NCBI GenBank assembly: GCA_009801085.1
Contig: VNWV01000008.1
Coordinates: 372,001-436,000, forward strand
DNA length: 64,000 nucleotides
DNA from: Lasiodiplodia sp. COLG20
Lineage: Eukaryota > Ascomycota > Dothideomycetes > Botryosphaeriales > Botryosphaeriaceae
Direction of reading: 5' to 3'
Below the pieces are notes generated by a model, which was not told the origin of the DNA, did not search any database, and worked only from the letters and a program-made list of their open reading frames with translations. The stretch's first letter is position 1, and each line of letters opens with the position of its first letter. The position numbers and the translations under genes were made by a program. Shown here one piece after another: positions 11,557 through 23,393 of this stretch.

Positions 11557-14299
11557 GTTGTGTGATGAGTAGAGGGAAGGCTAATGAGACGAGTGGGAAG
11601 GACAACCATACCGGTAGATGAGCCCCTCCTTTTCACTAGAGTGCGAAGCCATTTGCCGTGCAACACCAGCGGAAGAATGACGATGGCGTACTTCAGTGAT
11701 GCGGAGACCAGCATATTCTTGCGGGGTCGTTGAGTGCAGACATACATGTGTAATACTGCGTGGAAAGGATCTTGGAAAGAGGATGTGTTCTCTCTGCATT
11801 TCCCTTTGTCTCCAGAGGCCCATCGCCCTGGGACACGCGAGATGACGCCGCAAGATATCCGACTGATCGTTGATCGATCGATGATGGCGCACCACCATCC
11901 TGGTTTTCGAATAGGCAATTGCAGGCGCATGCAGACAATTCCAGACGAAAATGACGTGTCCAGGCCTTTCTGGACGAGAATGACGTGATCCTGATCTCAA
12001 AGTGCCCAAGCAGATGTAGCGAAGCGCCCGTGCACACCGTTTCTTTTTCCTCTCATCAGTGACACCGTAACCTTGTGTTCCGACCCTTTATTCCAAACGT
12101 CATGTGGCTTGGTACTACCTCAGTTACTTCATCAAAGGTATCTCCGCATGGCACTCTAAAAGACTCCAACACAATCGGTTTCGGTGTGCTGTGTGTCGCT
12201 TTCTTTTTGCGAAATATTTTGTCCCTGTGGTAGCCGCATTCAAAGCAAAGCAAGCATCAAGTCTTCTTGGCTTTGGATTCGTGTAACGCTTTGCGAATGA
12301 GCGTAACCTTTCGCGGGATCTGTGGTACACACATTAGCGTTGTTGCAAGCGTAGTGTAACCACCAGATGCCATTGAATCAGGCCACAGGGAAGTTCCAGG
12401 TCCGGCTGAATCGACAACCCTGACACCAACTGCAGGCAACACAAACCATGCTACTGGATATCACTGCGGAGAAATTTACAGTGCTCCATCGTGTCGGTTC
12501 CAAGCCAGGACACGGCAGCTTCCTTCTCGCTTGCTGTGAGCGATGGGCTGATCAGAGCAGCGTGACTGTCGACGAAATCATGCAAGAAGATCCGATCGGG
12601 CGAGCAGCAGGGCGAGTGACAATAAGCTGCCACTGGTCAATCTGAAGTGTGGGAGTGTGGAATCCGGCCACGAAGACATGCTGTAGGCCACGCTGTCGCC
12701 GAAGGAAATGAAGGTCAGCTCGCAACACTCGGTAAAGAAGCAGTTGGGATCTTGCAGATCAAAAGAATACACCCGTCCGAACTGTTTAGTGGCACGGTGC
12801 CAGTGGAGACCCCTCACCACGTCATTGAGTAACTTCTCGGCATTATTGCAACATATGCGCCGCTTAGGGTAATCTGAGTACTGACGCGGATCGGCCCGCA
12901 GTCGGTAGCCGAGCACGTACGGCAATCAGCCTGATATTACCACATGAGCAGGGCGAGAGTTGAGTGCACTGCAGCCTGATTCCCGCATGGGCGCTCATGA
13001 GGGATTATCAAAGGTGCCAGTGCAGGAAGTGCTGAGAGGTGAGATGCCGAGTCCGAGTCTGCCTCGATGCGGGTTCCTGGAACTTTTACTTCGGGATAAT
13101 GGCGACAAATGCCGGCCGGACCAACAATGGTTGGTCTGGTCGAGTCGGAAGCTCAGGGAAACGACGCCGTGTGATGCAGCCTTGGCAACCGGTCTGGCGT
13201 ACACGGGGTAATATGCGCCATGACGTTAAAGTGCTGCGCGCTTTATACTGCGGTTCCACGGAGGACAGTTATAAGAGCTTGAGAAGTAATTTGACGTCGA
13301 GTAACAACTGTTTCGTGCGAGTCGGGAAGCGTGGGCCTGAGAACACATTCGGAAGAGGGAGGTCAGAGTTCCGCAGATCAGCAGGCTTGCCAATCCGACT
13401 AGGACACATCAACGACAATTGCATGCAAGCTCAACGATAATTACATAGTGCTCGCCACCAGCCTCGTGTGTGGCGGGTTGAATAACTTTATCAGTGGTAG
13501 GACATTGGAATTCTCCAGAACCTCGTGCACGATCTAGACCGCAACGAATCAGAGGAGAGACAAACGGACAGAGGTCTGTTCATGATGGACCACGGGTCTT
13601 AAATTGGGCTAGGAAATGCGATGGTCACCTAGGTCAAGTAATAGAGAAGAAAAAGTGGGAGCTGGCCGGTTCTTCATTAAAGCGTGGTGGAAATAATGTT
13701 AACTCCGAATCGTAAGACCGATTAGCGATTCCTAAGCACGTGCCTTCTTAAGTCTCCGCATTCTGGTCGGATCGCCGAAGAACCGACCCGTTCGCTTTGA
13801 TGCAGACTCCTTATGGCTTGTAGAGGACGCCCTGACCAATCATCAGCCGCTAAATCATGGTAAAGTTTCATGTGAAAGTCTTTTCCGAGTCAGACGTTCT
13901 CTCATTGGGCAAGCTTTTCCACAATTTCCAGCCTTTTCGTCAACTCGTCTACGAATATACTATCTCCTCCGCCCTGCAGATCCACTCCCGCTTCCACTCC
14001 CGCCCCCATAGACTCTTATCGAAGCTTATCCATTGGTCGAGAAATGCAACACCATGACAGGTTGGCTATTAGCGAGGGATATAATTTGCCACATTCCTCA
14101 ATTAGGAAATAATTGGGCGGAGTGGAGATAGACTTCTCGGTAGCATGTGTCACGTAACTCGTCCTTTCACCGTGCACAGCCATCTCGAGGCTTTCATCAT
14201 CCGAACTTTCCATAGCCATTAGCAGTGTTGAGATATAAATAGGTAATGTAGTGCTCTTTCAGACCAGGAGATATTGAGCTCCAACTGACCATCGGAACA
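11557..14299. other. Long intergenic stretch
   Basis: Open frames around 11580-12040, 12578-12925 and 12960-13440 have no recognisable domain, and frames on opposite strands overlap. The only structured feature found is one copy of a 62-bp repeat at 13034-13095, listed separately. Confidence 0.5.
13034..13095 (+). repeat. Dispersed 62-bp repeat, left copy
   Basis: Aligns without gaps to 16199-16260 in the same orientation with 50 of 62 positions identical, including a 16-base exact core CCGAGTCTGCCTCGA plus its neighbours. Most differences are transitions. The two copies bracket the P450 gene at a distance of about 3.1 kb. Nature unknown; possibly remnants of one transposable element. Confidence 0.7.
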
Positions 14300-16093
14300 A
14301 TGGAGACAACCGGCAGCACCACCCCAAATACTACTTCCTACATCATCACGGCTGTATTGACAGCATGTGTGCTTTTCTGTACGTTTTGGCTCATGAAACA
14401 CAACGAACTGTACGATGGAATACAAGTCGTTGGGCCTACGGAAGATGGCCATTCCCCCAGAGAAGCAAAGAAGACGTATGGGGAGTCTGCGCTTTCGATC
14501 TTGGCAGATGGTAAGAGGAAGGTAAGTGGCAGTGCAAAGATAGGATCTTTATTGATCGGGGCCAGGCTAACATGGATGCATACGAAATAGGCTAAGGGCG
14601 CCTTCCAGGTCTACACCGAAGCTGGCGTCATGATTATCTTGCCCTCAAGGTACTTCGCGGAAATCAAAAGCGACGTTCGATTTGGAACTGACGATGCAAG
14701 CAAAAAGGTCAGTATCAGCGCATAGTACGAGTAGTTGGTCTTTTTCGACACCTTCCTGACAACTCCGTATGGGTAGACATTCATGGCCGAGATTCCTGGC
14801 TTTGATGGTTTCCATGCGCTGCTCAACCACAACATGCTCCAGGATATGATCCGGACGAAACTTACCCAGAACCTCGGGACCATGACATCGGAGATAGTTG
14901 AAGAGACTGCTCTCGCCGCCGAATCAATTCTAGGTTTCCCCTCTGAATGGACAGAAATCCGGCCCATGGAACCCATCTATCGCCTTGTCGCGCGTGTCTC
15001 TTCCCGGGTTTTTGCTGGCACTCGGCTTTGCCGCGATCCTGCATGGCTTGAGATCGCGGTCTCTTACACTGTACTGGCCTTTGACGCCGCCCGAGCCCTC
15101 CGATTCTGGCCTGAGCGCATCCGACCTCTTGTTCACTGGTTCGTTCCCGAGTGCGGCCGGCTGCGCAAGGCCGTTAAAAGCGCTAGGTGCGTGCTTGGCC
15201 CGGAGATTGACATCATGAAGCAACAGTGGGAAAAGGCAAAGAACCAGAGCGGGAATCGTTCGAGCAAGAATACCATTTCGATGATGCTGGACGTGGCAAA
15301 GGGGCGCCCCGTGGATCTCATTGAGGCACAGTTGGGTTTGACAGCAGCTGCAATGCACACCACCACAGACATGACAGTCGAGGTGCTGTACCAGCTCTGT
15401 ACATACCCTGAATTTTTTGAACCAATGCGTGAAGAGATCGAACGGGTTCTACAAGAGAGCGGGGGTTCTTTGACAAAGAAGACAGCGCTGTACGAACTCA
15501 AGTTCATGGACAGCTTCTTGAAGGAGACGCAAAGGCTGAAGCCAACTTCCCTCAGTAAGTTTCTCTCTCTGAACGGTCTTGTATCAGGTGGCTAACTGAG
15601 TTCTGCTACACTTTGCAGCCAGCGCTCAGCGTGTTCTTTCCGAAGACGTCACTCTTTCTGATGGCACCTTTCTACCTAAGGGATGCCACGTCGCCATGCT
15701 TAACGATGGGTGCTGGGACCCTCAATTCTTTGAGAACCCAGAAAGATTTGATCCGTATCGTTTCTTCAACATGCGGAAGGTTCCAGGCAGGGAGAATTCC
15801 AGTCAATTTGTTACCACAACGCCAGAGCACCTTGGCTTTGGCCATGGAATTCATGGTATGTTTTTGTCATTCACTCATTTGAAATTATTTAAGAATGAAG
15901 AGTCTAATAAACAGCAGCATGTCCCGGAAGATTTTTCGCGTCGAATGAGATCAAAATTGTGCTCTTCCATCTTCTTACTCATTACGACTGGAAATTGGCG
16001 CCTGGGCAAGGACCGCCAAAGCCATTAGTGGTCGGTGCTGAAATGATGGCAAATCCAGAAGCTAGACTTCTCTACAGAAAGAGAACCATGTAA
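14300..16093 (+). CDS. Cytochrome P450 monooxygenase
   Basis: Five exons (14300-14521, 14591-14707, 14777-15554, 15619-15855, 15918-16093) give 509 residues, normal for a microsomal fungal P450. An N-terminal membrane anchor lies at about residues 14-32. The I-helix region has LTAAAMHTTTDM, the K-helix has the ExxR pair in LKETQR, the PERF-like segment is FENPERFDPYRF, and the haem loop FGHGIHACPGRFFA carries the ligand cysteine; the last intron falls inside it between GIH and ACPG. The segment LVARVSSRVFAGTRLCRD is typical of the ent-kaurene-oxidase/CYP68-like branch that serves terpenoid and other secondary metabolism. Intron 2 was placed 14708-14776 because the alternative acceptor leads to a TAG. 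It probably hydroxylates a lipophilic metabolite at the ER. Its neighbours are an esterase and a Zn2Cys6 regulator. Confidence 0.93.
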
Positions 16094-16798
16094 TTACGGC
16101 AGTAAGGTGGAAACCATGCCAGGAACTGAACTAGTACAAATTCTATACGGGAAACAAAATCATCTTTACATACAGCTTGATTTGCTCCACGTAGGTTTGA
16201 GACGCGAGACGCCGGGCCCGAGTCTGCCTCGAAGTGGATCCCTGGAACTATTACTTTGGTGTCATCCAGACGATGGAATCATTAGTCAACTCGTTCATTG
16301 CCATGCATTTCTTAGGTCAAGGAAATCGCTGTCGCCCTTGGTCATCCAGGGTCTATTAACCGTTGTGTGCTCGGCGTATGGAGCGGGTAGGGTTGCCGCG
16401 TTATGCCGGTGTGGAGGCTCGTAAAAGCGTCAAGCGTGACGGCGTATAAAGAGCTTCCGAGCTCCGTAGCGCCAACAGGCCTTTCGGTCGCATCGCGATT
16501 GTATATCGCTCGGGTGTGGAGCTCTGGGAGCAAAGATGACGTGAAGCAGGGCAATTCAGGTGTAGAGAAGTTAGTGCAAAAAAACAAGGTAGATTCAGCC
16601 TTCGGCATCTCGAGGTCAAGTTTGGCTCCGTGCTGAAATTCTGTTGGCAACTTCCCTGTCTCGCTGCAGGAAAACATGTACATTATCCCGGCACCATGTT
16701 CCACCAGCAGGTAATTATGTACAATACGAGATGGAACTCAGCCCGAATAGCCACTAATCCCTGCGTAAATACTATGCTCGTACTTCAACAAAGGTAAT
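16094..16798. other. Intergenic stretch between P450 and hydrolase
   Basis: Holds the right-hand copy of the 62-bp repeat (16199-16260). The remaining open frames (for example 16342-16704 minus) have no domain and no splice support. The P450 and the hydrolase converge here. Confidence 0.5.
16199..16260 (+). repeat. Dispersed 62-bp repeat, right copy
   Basis: Direct-orientation partner of 13034-13095 (50 of 62 identical, no gaps). It lies about 100 bp downstream of the P450 stop codon. Confidence 0.7.
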
Positions 16799-17987
16799 TT
16801 ACGCGTCATTTTTCCTTTTCTCGATGAGCCAGCGCACTCCCTGGCCATAGTCCAGTCTGGCCTGCTCAGCTGCGTCGGAAAACTCGGGCAAAGGTATGAA
16901 CCAAAAGGCGTGAGGCAGCGCTGAGTAAACCTTCAGCTGTGTCAGAACTCTGTGCTCCTGACGCAGATGACGTTCAAACAGAAGAGCTTCGTCGCGCAAT
17001 GGATCCATGCCAGCAACCTGAAAGAACACCGGCGGGTATCCAGACAGTTCAACATTGGGAGCCCATGGATTGAATAGGGGACACGTGAAGTCGGGATTGT
17101 AGTGGCCTGAAGCTTATATCAGCTGAGTGTGCTCTCTGGGGCGAAAGACTGTTACTGACCGAGAAACATGCGAACATCGTTGGAGTTCATGATGGGTGCA
17201 TCAACTCCGCAGCCTGCGTACGATTGCAGCTCCGGCCTAAGGTGCTCTGGAAGTCCAGCCTCGCCAGAAATCACAGGAACTTGGATGGCTAAACCTGTGA
17301 TAGATGGCGAGAAGTTTTCCTTCTTGGCAAGATATCCGATGACTGTTGCCAAGTTGCCGCCTGCCGAATTGCCACCTACAATAAAGCCGGCCGTTGTTGG
17401 GTCTGCACCCAGTGTCGCGGCGTTCTCCGCAGCCTTTCCAACATCAGATTAGCATGCTCCCTCTGATTCTTCAGCTAGACTGAGATACTAGCCCATTTCA
17501 CAGCATCCCAAGCATCGTGGATTGCGGTTGGGAAAGGATGCTCTGGTGCCAGGCGGTACTGAATTGCCAGCGCGACGGCACCAATTTCTTCGACCAAGAT
17601 TCGGCAAGTCCAGGATTCGTCGAAGCGGTCTCCAGTAATATAGCCCCCACCGTGAATGATGACTGCAAGAGGAGCGGGCCCAGCGGCTGCCTGCTTACTC
17701 CTGTGAAGTCTTGCTATGGTCGTTGTGCCGTCTCGAAGCGGAATGGAAATGTCCTCCGCGATGATGCGGCCATCGTCTTCATAGCTACTACCGTTGTTGC
17801 CATTTGCAGACTTGGCTGCACTGTATATGGCACGTAGCTCAGCTGGTGTGGCCGGTCGGGGCGTTTGCAAAAGTGTGTCGTAAGCCTGAAATAGCATCAG
17901 CCTGAAGCATTATGCATCACCGGGTCTGTCGCGGACCTTTTGATACTTTGGGTTTTTCTTGCCCAGTTGCTCCCAATTTTCTGCCAT
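16799..17987 (-). CDS. Alpha/beta hydrolase fold-3 (HSL-type) esterase/lipase
   Basis: Four exons on the minus strand. Exon 1 (17987-17937) encodes MAENWEQLGKKNPKYQK; exon 2 begins at 17885. Family landmarks in order are the oxyanion motif HGGGYITGD, YRLAPEHPFP, the nucleophile elbow GGNSAGGN, the acid-site region GMDPLRDEA and the catalytic histidine in LPHAFWFIP near the C terminus. Exon 3 ends at 17160 (MFLG) and exon 4 runs from 17106 to the stop at 16799. The exon 2/3 junction is not resolved: the best donor (GTATCT at 17488) is out of phase with the best acceptor (exon from 17433), while weaker donors at 17501 or 17477 keep the frame. Total about 340 residues. No signal peptide, so probably a cytosolic esterase acting on small acyl or ester metabolites, perhaps products of the neighbouring P450. 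Confidence 0.85.
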
Positions 17988-18381
17988 GATGCGAATATCT
18001 TGAGGTCACAGTCAAAGACGATGATAAGGTAGGCGCTTGTGTAGAATCGCAAAAGAAAAACTGCACGTAAGTGAGCACCTCTTTATACCACACCTTTTTG
18101 ACTCGAAACAACTAAGGACCAAAAGAGGAGATGGTATGGATGCTCTGAGTAAACATTTGGACCAATCGGCTGGTCGTCGGTGCGACCGGTGCGAGCCGCC
18201 GCACGTGCACGGAGGGAGTGTGGGCTACTTTCCGACGAGAACATGTCATTCGTTTCTCTCCCTGATCACTCGGCCCCTTACCTCATCACCTCGAACAAAA
18301 TTCCCTTAAACGTCTACTCCCGGTGTCATCCGGTCCACGTGAAGCGCTCATAAAGTTCGCCAGTGCAAGGTCTTGTATACA
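17988..18381. promoter_or_regulatory. Divergent promoter shared by hydrolase and Zn2Cys6 regulator
   Basis: A 394-bp region separates the two divergent start codons. It contains a direct repeat CGGTGCGA at 18178-18185 and 18187-18194, that is two CGG triplets 9 bp apart. A CCGCCG and a CACGTG core follow within 20 bp (18195-18206). CGG half-sites in direct or inverted order are the usual targets of Zn2Cys6 proteins, so autoregulation and co-regulation of the hydrolase are plausible; this is inference. Confidence 0.5.
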
Positions 18382-19710
18382 ATGGCAAGCCGTCAATTGT
18401 CCATCAGGAGTCGAAAGACCAGGACCGGGTGCTTACAATGCAAGCGGCGGAGAGTGAAGGTGAGTGTTGCTCTTGCGCATTGACCTCGGAGGTCGGAGTC
18501 CGCGTAGGCTCCGAAGCCAGACCCCATGTGGATTGAGAAAACTGACAGTGGTTAGTGCGATGAGACAAAACCGAGTTGCCGCAACTGCACTCGTCTGGGG
18601 CTACAGTGTAGTTTCTACTACAGTACGCCGAAGCCCCTACTTCCGCAAGGAGAAGACGCCATAGACCCTTCTCATGGAACTTCCACGGCAGCATCATCGC
18701 TTTACACAGTTGATGACATGCGGCTGCTCCATCAATTCACATCATCAACTGCCTTCACCGTTGCGGATGGCACAGAAGTACAGCGAACATGGACGGGCTC
18801 GGTAATAGAGCTGGCCTTTGACCACAGCTTTCTGTTGCACAGTATCCTGGCATTCTCTGCCCTTCACATGGCTCATATCCACCCACAGGAGAAAGCAATC
18901 TACGGCAACGTCGCCGCCAGACACCAGGACAAGGCGCTGTCGAGGGTTCATTTTGCGATTGCCAATATAACCGCCCACAATTGCGAGGCTCTATTGGCCT
19001 TCTCGCTTCTGACAGTATGCTACATCCCGGCGTCGAAAGTGTCACCGTCAGATGCCCCAAGTGCTGAGATCGGTGCCCTTGTCGACTGGCTGAACCTCAT
19101 CCGTGGCGTCGTCAGTGTTGTCGAACGTGGCAGGCGCTGGATTCAAACAGGCCCTCTCGCCGTCTGGCTGCAGTACTTCTCGCCTGATCTCATAGCACTC
19201 GCCCCTTTCACTGAGACAACTCTGGAAGAAGACTACAGGTTGAGATGTATCGAGAAACTGTGGAATTCCATTTCGTTTGATGGGAGCACCGACTCTGGTG
19301 CCCAGCTCGAGGCTGCACTTTGCAGTGAAGCGCTTGTACAACTTCGGGGGGCATTTCATCTCTTTGAAGTGGCACGTTCAGATGTTAGCATGAGCAGTGG
19401 TAGGTCTGAGAGTGCAACATCAAATAATGAACGATATCCCTCAGTTGTTGCGGCCTCGCTGGTCTGGCTATACAAAATCAGTGATGGCTTCCTCCACATG
19501 ATACTGGCACGAAGGCCGTCGGCTATGATTCTCCTCCTACACAATTTCATCTTGGTCAAGCGTCTGGGTGGTGAGAAGTTCTGGTGGGCGCCTTTGCTGG
19601 CCGTTCAGGTTGTCGATGCTGTCATTCCCTTGATTCCGCTTCAGTATAATGAATTGGTTTCGTGGCCTATCGATGAGATACGAGGCAATGACCAGGGCCG
19701 AACGGCTTGA
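18382..19710 (+). CDS. Zn2Cys6 fungal transcription factor (UPC2-like layout)
   Basis: Two exons (18382-18459 and 18556-19710) give 410 residues. The intron divides the binuclear zinc cluster after RRRVK; when joined, the six cysteines have the canonical spacing C-x2-C-x6-C-x5-C-x2-C-x6-C (TGCLQCKRRRVK, CDETKPSCRNC, LGLQCSF), at residues 17-46. The cluster sits at the extreme N terminus with the basic stretch SRKTRTG before it, as in sterol-uptake-control (Upc2-like) regulators. The rest is helical, with FDHSFLLHSILAFSALHMA and ALLAFSLLTVCYI typical of the fungal_trans_2 regulatory domain. It starts 394 bp from the divergent hydrolase and lies downstream of the P450, so it could be the pathway-specific regulator of this small group. 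Nuclear. Confidence 0.93.
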
Positions 19711-20070
19711 ACCAATTGGAAAGGGCGAATAGGTCCTTCTTAAGTAGAATCCGGACCTGCTGTAATTACGGCTTTACGAAGCGTGTTCAATTGGTATTCT
19801 CGTCCAACCATGATTATTCAACTCAATATTCAGCTCATTCGATCAGAATTCAGTGGCTAAATACCACTCGAGCACTAGAAGTTTGATAAAATAAGTCTTG
19901 TGCACTGAATTGAAATAGCTGCTACTCGAAGAGATAAAAAGGCACAATTTATAAATAACCAATCGGTTTCCAACAAACCGATAGGCCAGCACGTCAGGCT
20001 TGTTGTTCTTCGGCCTTACACTTCGTAGTGGGAATTCTTCCGCAACCAGGTAGTAAAAAAGCCACGCCTG
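19711..20070. other. Short intergenic stretch
   Basis: Between the regulator and the HD-domain pseudogene, which converge here. Contains a small hairpin (CGGTTT..AAACCG near 19965-19981) and AT-rich sequence; no gene. Confidence 0.4.
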
Positions 20071-20875
20071 TTACAGAGCTGTCTTTGTCGGATTGTCAAG
20101 TGAATCCAAACTGTCGAGGCTGGGCAGTAGAGCGCTCACAGCTTGCGCTTCTTCCCATGCACGTGTATACGCCTCCTTCCCCGAGCCAGTCCCGTCTGTT
20201 CCAAATTGAAGTCCAAATCCACTAACCCAGTTGTCGAAGGTTGTTTTCAGCTTTGTTCGACAAAGCCAACACGTAATTCTTTTCAATCCTTCGCCATCGA
20301 AACCTGCGCGTGGGAAAACTTCCATCACAGCACGGTATTCTTCCAGACTGATGAAGTGTTCTCCGCCTGGCCCAGTAAGGTTAAGGCCGGTAAAGTCGGC
20401 AATGATTCCCAGGTGCGTGAGGGCAACCTCAGGCGCTGCGAAGCGTGCGATTGACGGTGTAGAGTGAAGGGCAACCGCGTCCCACACTCGCTGAACCCTA
20501 GCCTTGCTCCACTCTCCCGACTGGGGACATTTCGGTGTTGTTGTCGGTGGTCTCTTTGTGTATGAAGTTTCGGGCGATGTTTGCGCTGTCAACCTCGAAG
20601 CGTTTGTCGGTAGACAGTAGCTCCTGCGATCTCGCTCAGCCCATGTCGTGTAGGATGCAGCTGACTACTACTACCTCTAGGTCCACGTGGCTCGCGCTGA
20701 ATTCGGGAATCTTTTTCGACAGGATTATAGCCCAGTAAGCAGCCCGAGCTGCGTGGTTGCAGACTGCGGTATCGCAGTGCTCTCTCGCGAAATGAAAGGC
20801 TTTCGACGCGATAGGGAAGTCTGGGGCCTGGAGGCCGATGGAGGGTACGTCTGAAAGTAACTTTGGGAGTCCCAT
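20071..20875 (-). pseudogene. HD-domain (cyanamide-hydratase-like) protein, broken
   Basis: From the ATG at 20875 the reading has the HD-superfamily metal-site residues: histidine in CDTAVCNHAARAAYW and the His-Asp pair in CILHDMG. A TGA follows immediately where relatives have a tryptophan (MGW). The same frame then continues with ELLSTDKRFEVDSANIARNF, which is good family sequence. A one-base frame change between about 20500 and 20530 is then needed to enter WSKARVQRVWDAVALHSTPS and the C-terminal half ending at 20071. A read-through model is close to the family's usual length (about 230-260 residues). The TGG-to-TGA change is a G-to-A transition. A sequencing error could explain one lesion but less easily both. 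Intact relatives are metal-dependent hydrolases or hydratases of small nitrogen compounds. Confidence 0.7.
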
Positions 20876-21512
20876 TGTCAGGGTCGAGGAGCGTCTCAGG
20901 TACTTTGGGAGAAGAGATGCAACCGTGCTTGTAACGAGCAAATGGTTTCTCAACAGTGGTGTAACTCACTTAGTGAATTAGCGCTTTTTGAATTGGTGGG
21001 AGCGGGACGTAATTTGGAAGCTAGAATAAATATTGCCACGGCGCTTTAGCACTGCAGGATGCATCCGGAAACAGAGGACCACTGACATACGGTTGGTGCC
21101 CGCAGTCTGTGTGGGTTGTCTGTGCTTCAGGCGAGGAGTCATAGCTGATAAACTTGCCACCGTACCACGTCATCAGGACAACTCTAAAAGTAATATTTTG
21201 GCTAGCCAGTGGGAAGCGCTCCTCCATCGCGTGTACATACCATATCGGGCCATGTCCAAGCTAGCGAGCGGAAGGGTGTCTATCGCCGCATCTTGGCAGG
21301 TGCCGTGTACCCGGGTCTCCTCCACATTTGCCTCTCAGCCCAACCACTTAGCGCGTCGTCGTGCGAGCTGTCATTCCTCATGCTTGAGATGGACCACAGC
21401 ACTGTTTTTCTCCGCCTTCAGGGTGCACCAGCGGTAGCACCAGGCCCTGTTGCGGGCAATATTTCTTCGCTGAACCAATGCTCTTGCTGATCTACTATAC
21501 TTCCTATATAGT
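20876..21512. other. Intergenic stretch
   Basis: Between the HD pseudogene and the GNAT gene. Open frames at 21033-21490 have no recognisable content. Confidence 0.45.
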
Positions 21513-22281
21513 TTAGTTTGCCCTGCTGCATGATCTGATCTCGCGCAGCCCCCGATGCTGCTTCCCACTGTCGTCAAAATTGTCTGCATGAAGCCACGCT
21601 TCAAGATTTGCTTTCACCGCAGACCAGTCTGTATCCGTCATGCTGAACCAAATCGTATCCCTTTGTCGGCCTTTTACAATCATCTGTTTTCTGTTCTCGT
21701 CAGATCAAACGCGTCTTCGATTCTCTATAAGTGTTTGATAATGGTACTGACCTGAAGACACCCTCGTACACAAATCCAAGCCGCTCTGCCGCAACAGCAC
21801 TCGGCTTATTAAGTGCATCGGCTTTCCACTCTACCCTCAGATAGTCAAGATCATCGAAGGCATGCTTTAGTAGAAGATACGAAGCTTCAGTAGTTGCTCG
21901 TGTCCGCTTCAATCCTTCGCCGAAAATAATGCAGCCAATCTCGATTCGGCGATGGTCTGGTACAATCGATAGATACGACATGATGCCAGCTGGTTCGGAT
22001 GATGGGTCAGATGCAGGCCCTGAGAGAACAGCATAGTATTGTGGATCCTCAGCCACGCTCCAAGAATCAACTGCCACCTTGCAATCATCCAAGCTCAGAA
22101 GCGGCTTGCTGAACATGTATGTCCAGCTGTTCGCATTAGCCTCACCCCCGAGGTGTTTAAAAAGCGAAGCCGAGTGTGTTGGCTGAAGAGGAACAAGCGA
22201 CGTGTATAGCCCACGTAAGGGCTGGGGTGGCGGGAGAGTAGCCCGAAGTGGGAAGACGAGAGGGCCTGTTGGTAGCTTCAT
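21513..22281 (-). CDS. GNAT-family N-acetyltransferase (RimJ/RimL-like)
   Basis: Two exons (22281-21752 and 21690-21513) give 235 residues. The acetyl-CoA domain follows the Acetyltransf_3 pattern: YYAVLSGPAS and PAGIMSYLSIVPDHRRIEIG (beta strands before the CoA loop), FGEGLKRTRATTEASYLLLK (CoA-binding region), then YLRVEWKADALNKPS and AAERLGFVYEGVFR. The intron (61 bp) interrupts the GVFR..MIVKGRQRDT junction, and the second exon gives WFSMTDTDW, the usual end of this domain. Of two possible acceptors only the one at 21691 keeps the frame open. Such fungal proteins acetylate amino groups of small molecules or protein N termini; the substrate is unknown. The gene looks intact although both flanking genes are broken. 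Confidence 0.88.
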
Positions 22282-23393
22282 CGGGCAGTTGAGAATGAAA
22301 GGTTGACTGGGTTCAGTGCATGTTGCTCAACCTAAGTTTTGTTTAAAACCCCGTGGGTAGCCGGCAAACTTTTCTGAAAGCGCCCCACAACGTACTAGCG
22401 TTAGATGCACGGCAGGCAATTTCAACAGTTGTTTTCGTAGACCCGAGCTTCTCGCATAGAACTGCCGGATCCGGCTGCCAGACCCGACAGCCCACCCGAC
22501 ATTTCAGCCCATGTCCTGGACGTTCGCGTCAAGGGCGGCTAGTTATCAGTCTTTGGTCCTCGCACGGCAGCTGAGCTTAGTACAGTAGGTATATGCGATG
22601 AACAGATGATGCAACCCTTTGAGCTACGGCAAGAGGCGGGGAGCAGTGAGAGGCAGGCGCCTGAGACAGGTGGTAGCCGTAACGATGGCTAGCCGTTCCC
22701 AATACTGATCTTCGTCGGAGCACCACATTCATCTAGAGGCTTATGCCGGCTTATGTTCAGGTTCAGCTATTCTACCGCCTCTGTTGCAAGCCGTTGTCTC
22801 CAGTCTTCGTCCTTCAGCTCTGTTTCCATCAGCACACGAAGAATGCATTAGCCTCCGGCACTTCGAGTGACTCACATTTGAAGCCATTGGGATGGCGTGA
22901 CCGGTGGCGTTTATTTAGCCTGGAATGGCGAGCAAAGGCCTTGCCCGCTGTTGCGTGGTAGCTGGCTATCGGGCATGGCACGTGTGTTTAGCCCTGGCTC
23001 GTTCCTGCCGAAGTACGAGATTCAATTGAGTCTCCCGTGACCTTCTTGTTGTCCAGGTAGGGATACTGAATTTGAGAGGCAAAGAAGAACAGATCTGTCA
23101 TACGACAACGCGAAGCGTTCGTACACAAGTGCACTCCCTGCAGCAGCAATTCAACCTCTTCTCCACCTTACTGTGCAGAATTACTCTCCCATTTAAATAG
23201 TGAAGTAGAGGTTACCTCGATTCGCACTCCGACTATCGGCCCGTTTAAACCCTGCATTCAGAATTTGTGACTCACAGGCATCATCCAACGGACACCGGTC
23301 GTGTATTACCTGACCAAGTCTCTATTTAAAGTTTCTGAAGTGTTTCTTAAGCGTAGACATTTTCGTAATCCCGCCTTCTACTGTCTGTCCACC
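22282..23393. other. Intergenic stretch
   Basis: Shared upstream region of the GNAT gene (minus) and the arylamine acetyltransferase gene (plus). No gene, tRNA or clear repeat seen. Confidence 0.5.

Noticed and set aside
12578..12925. 115-codon minus-strand frame
   Set aside because: No domain or signal peptide, and overlaps other frames.
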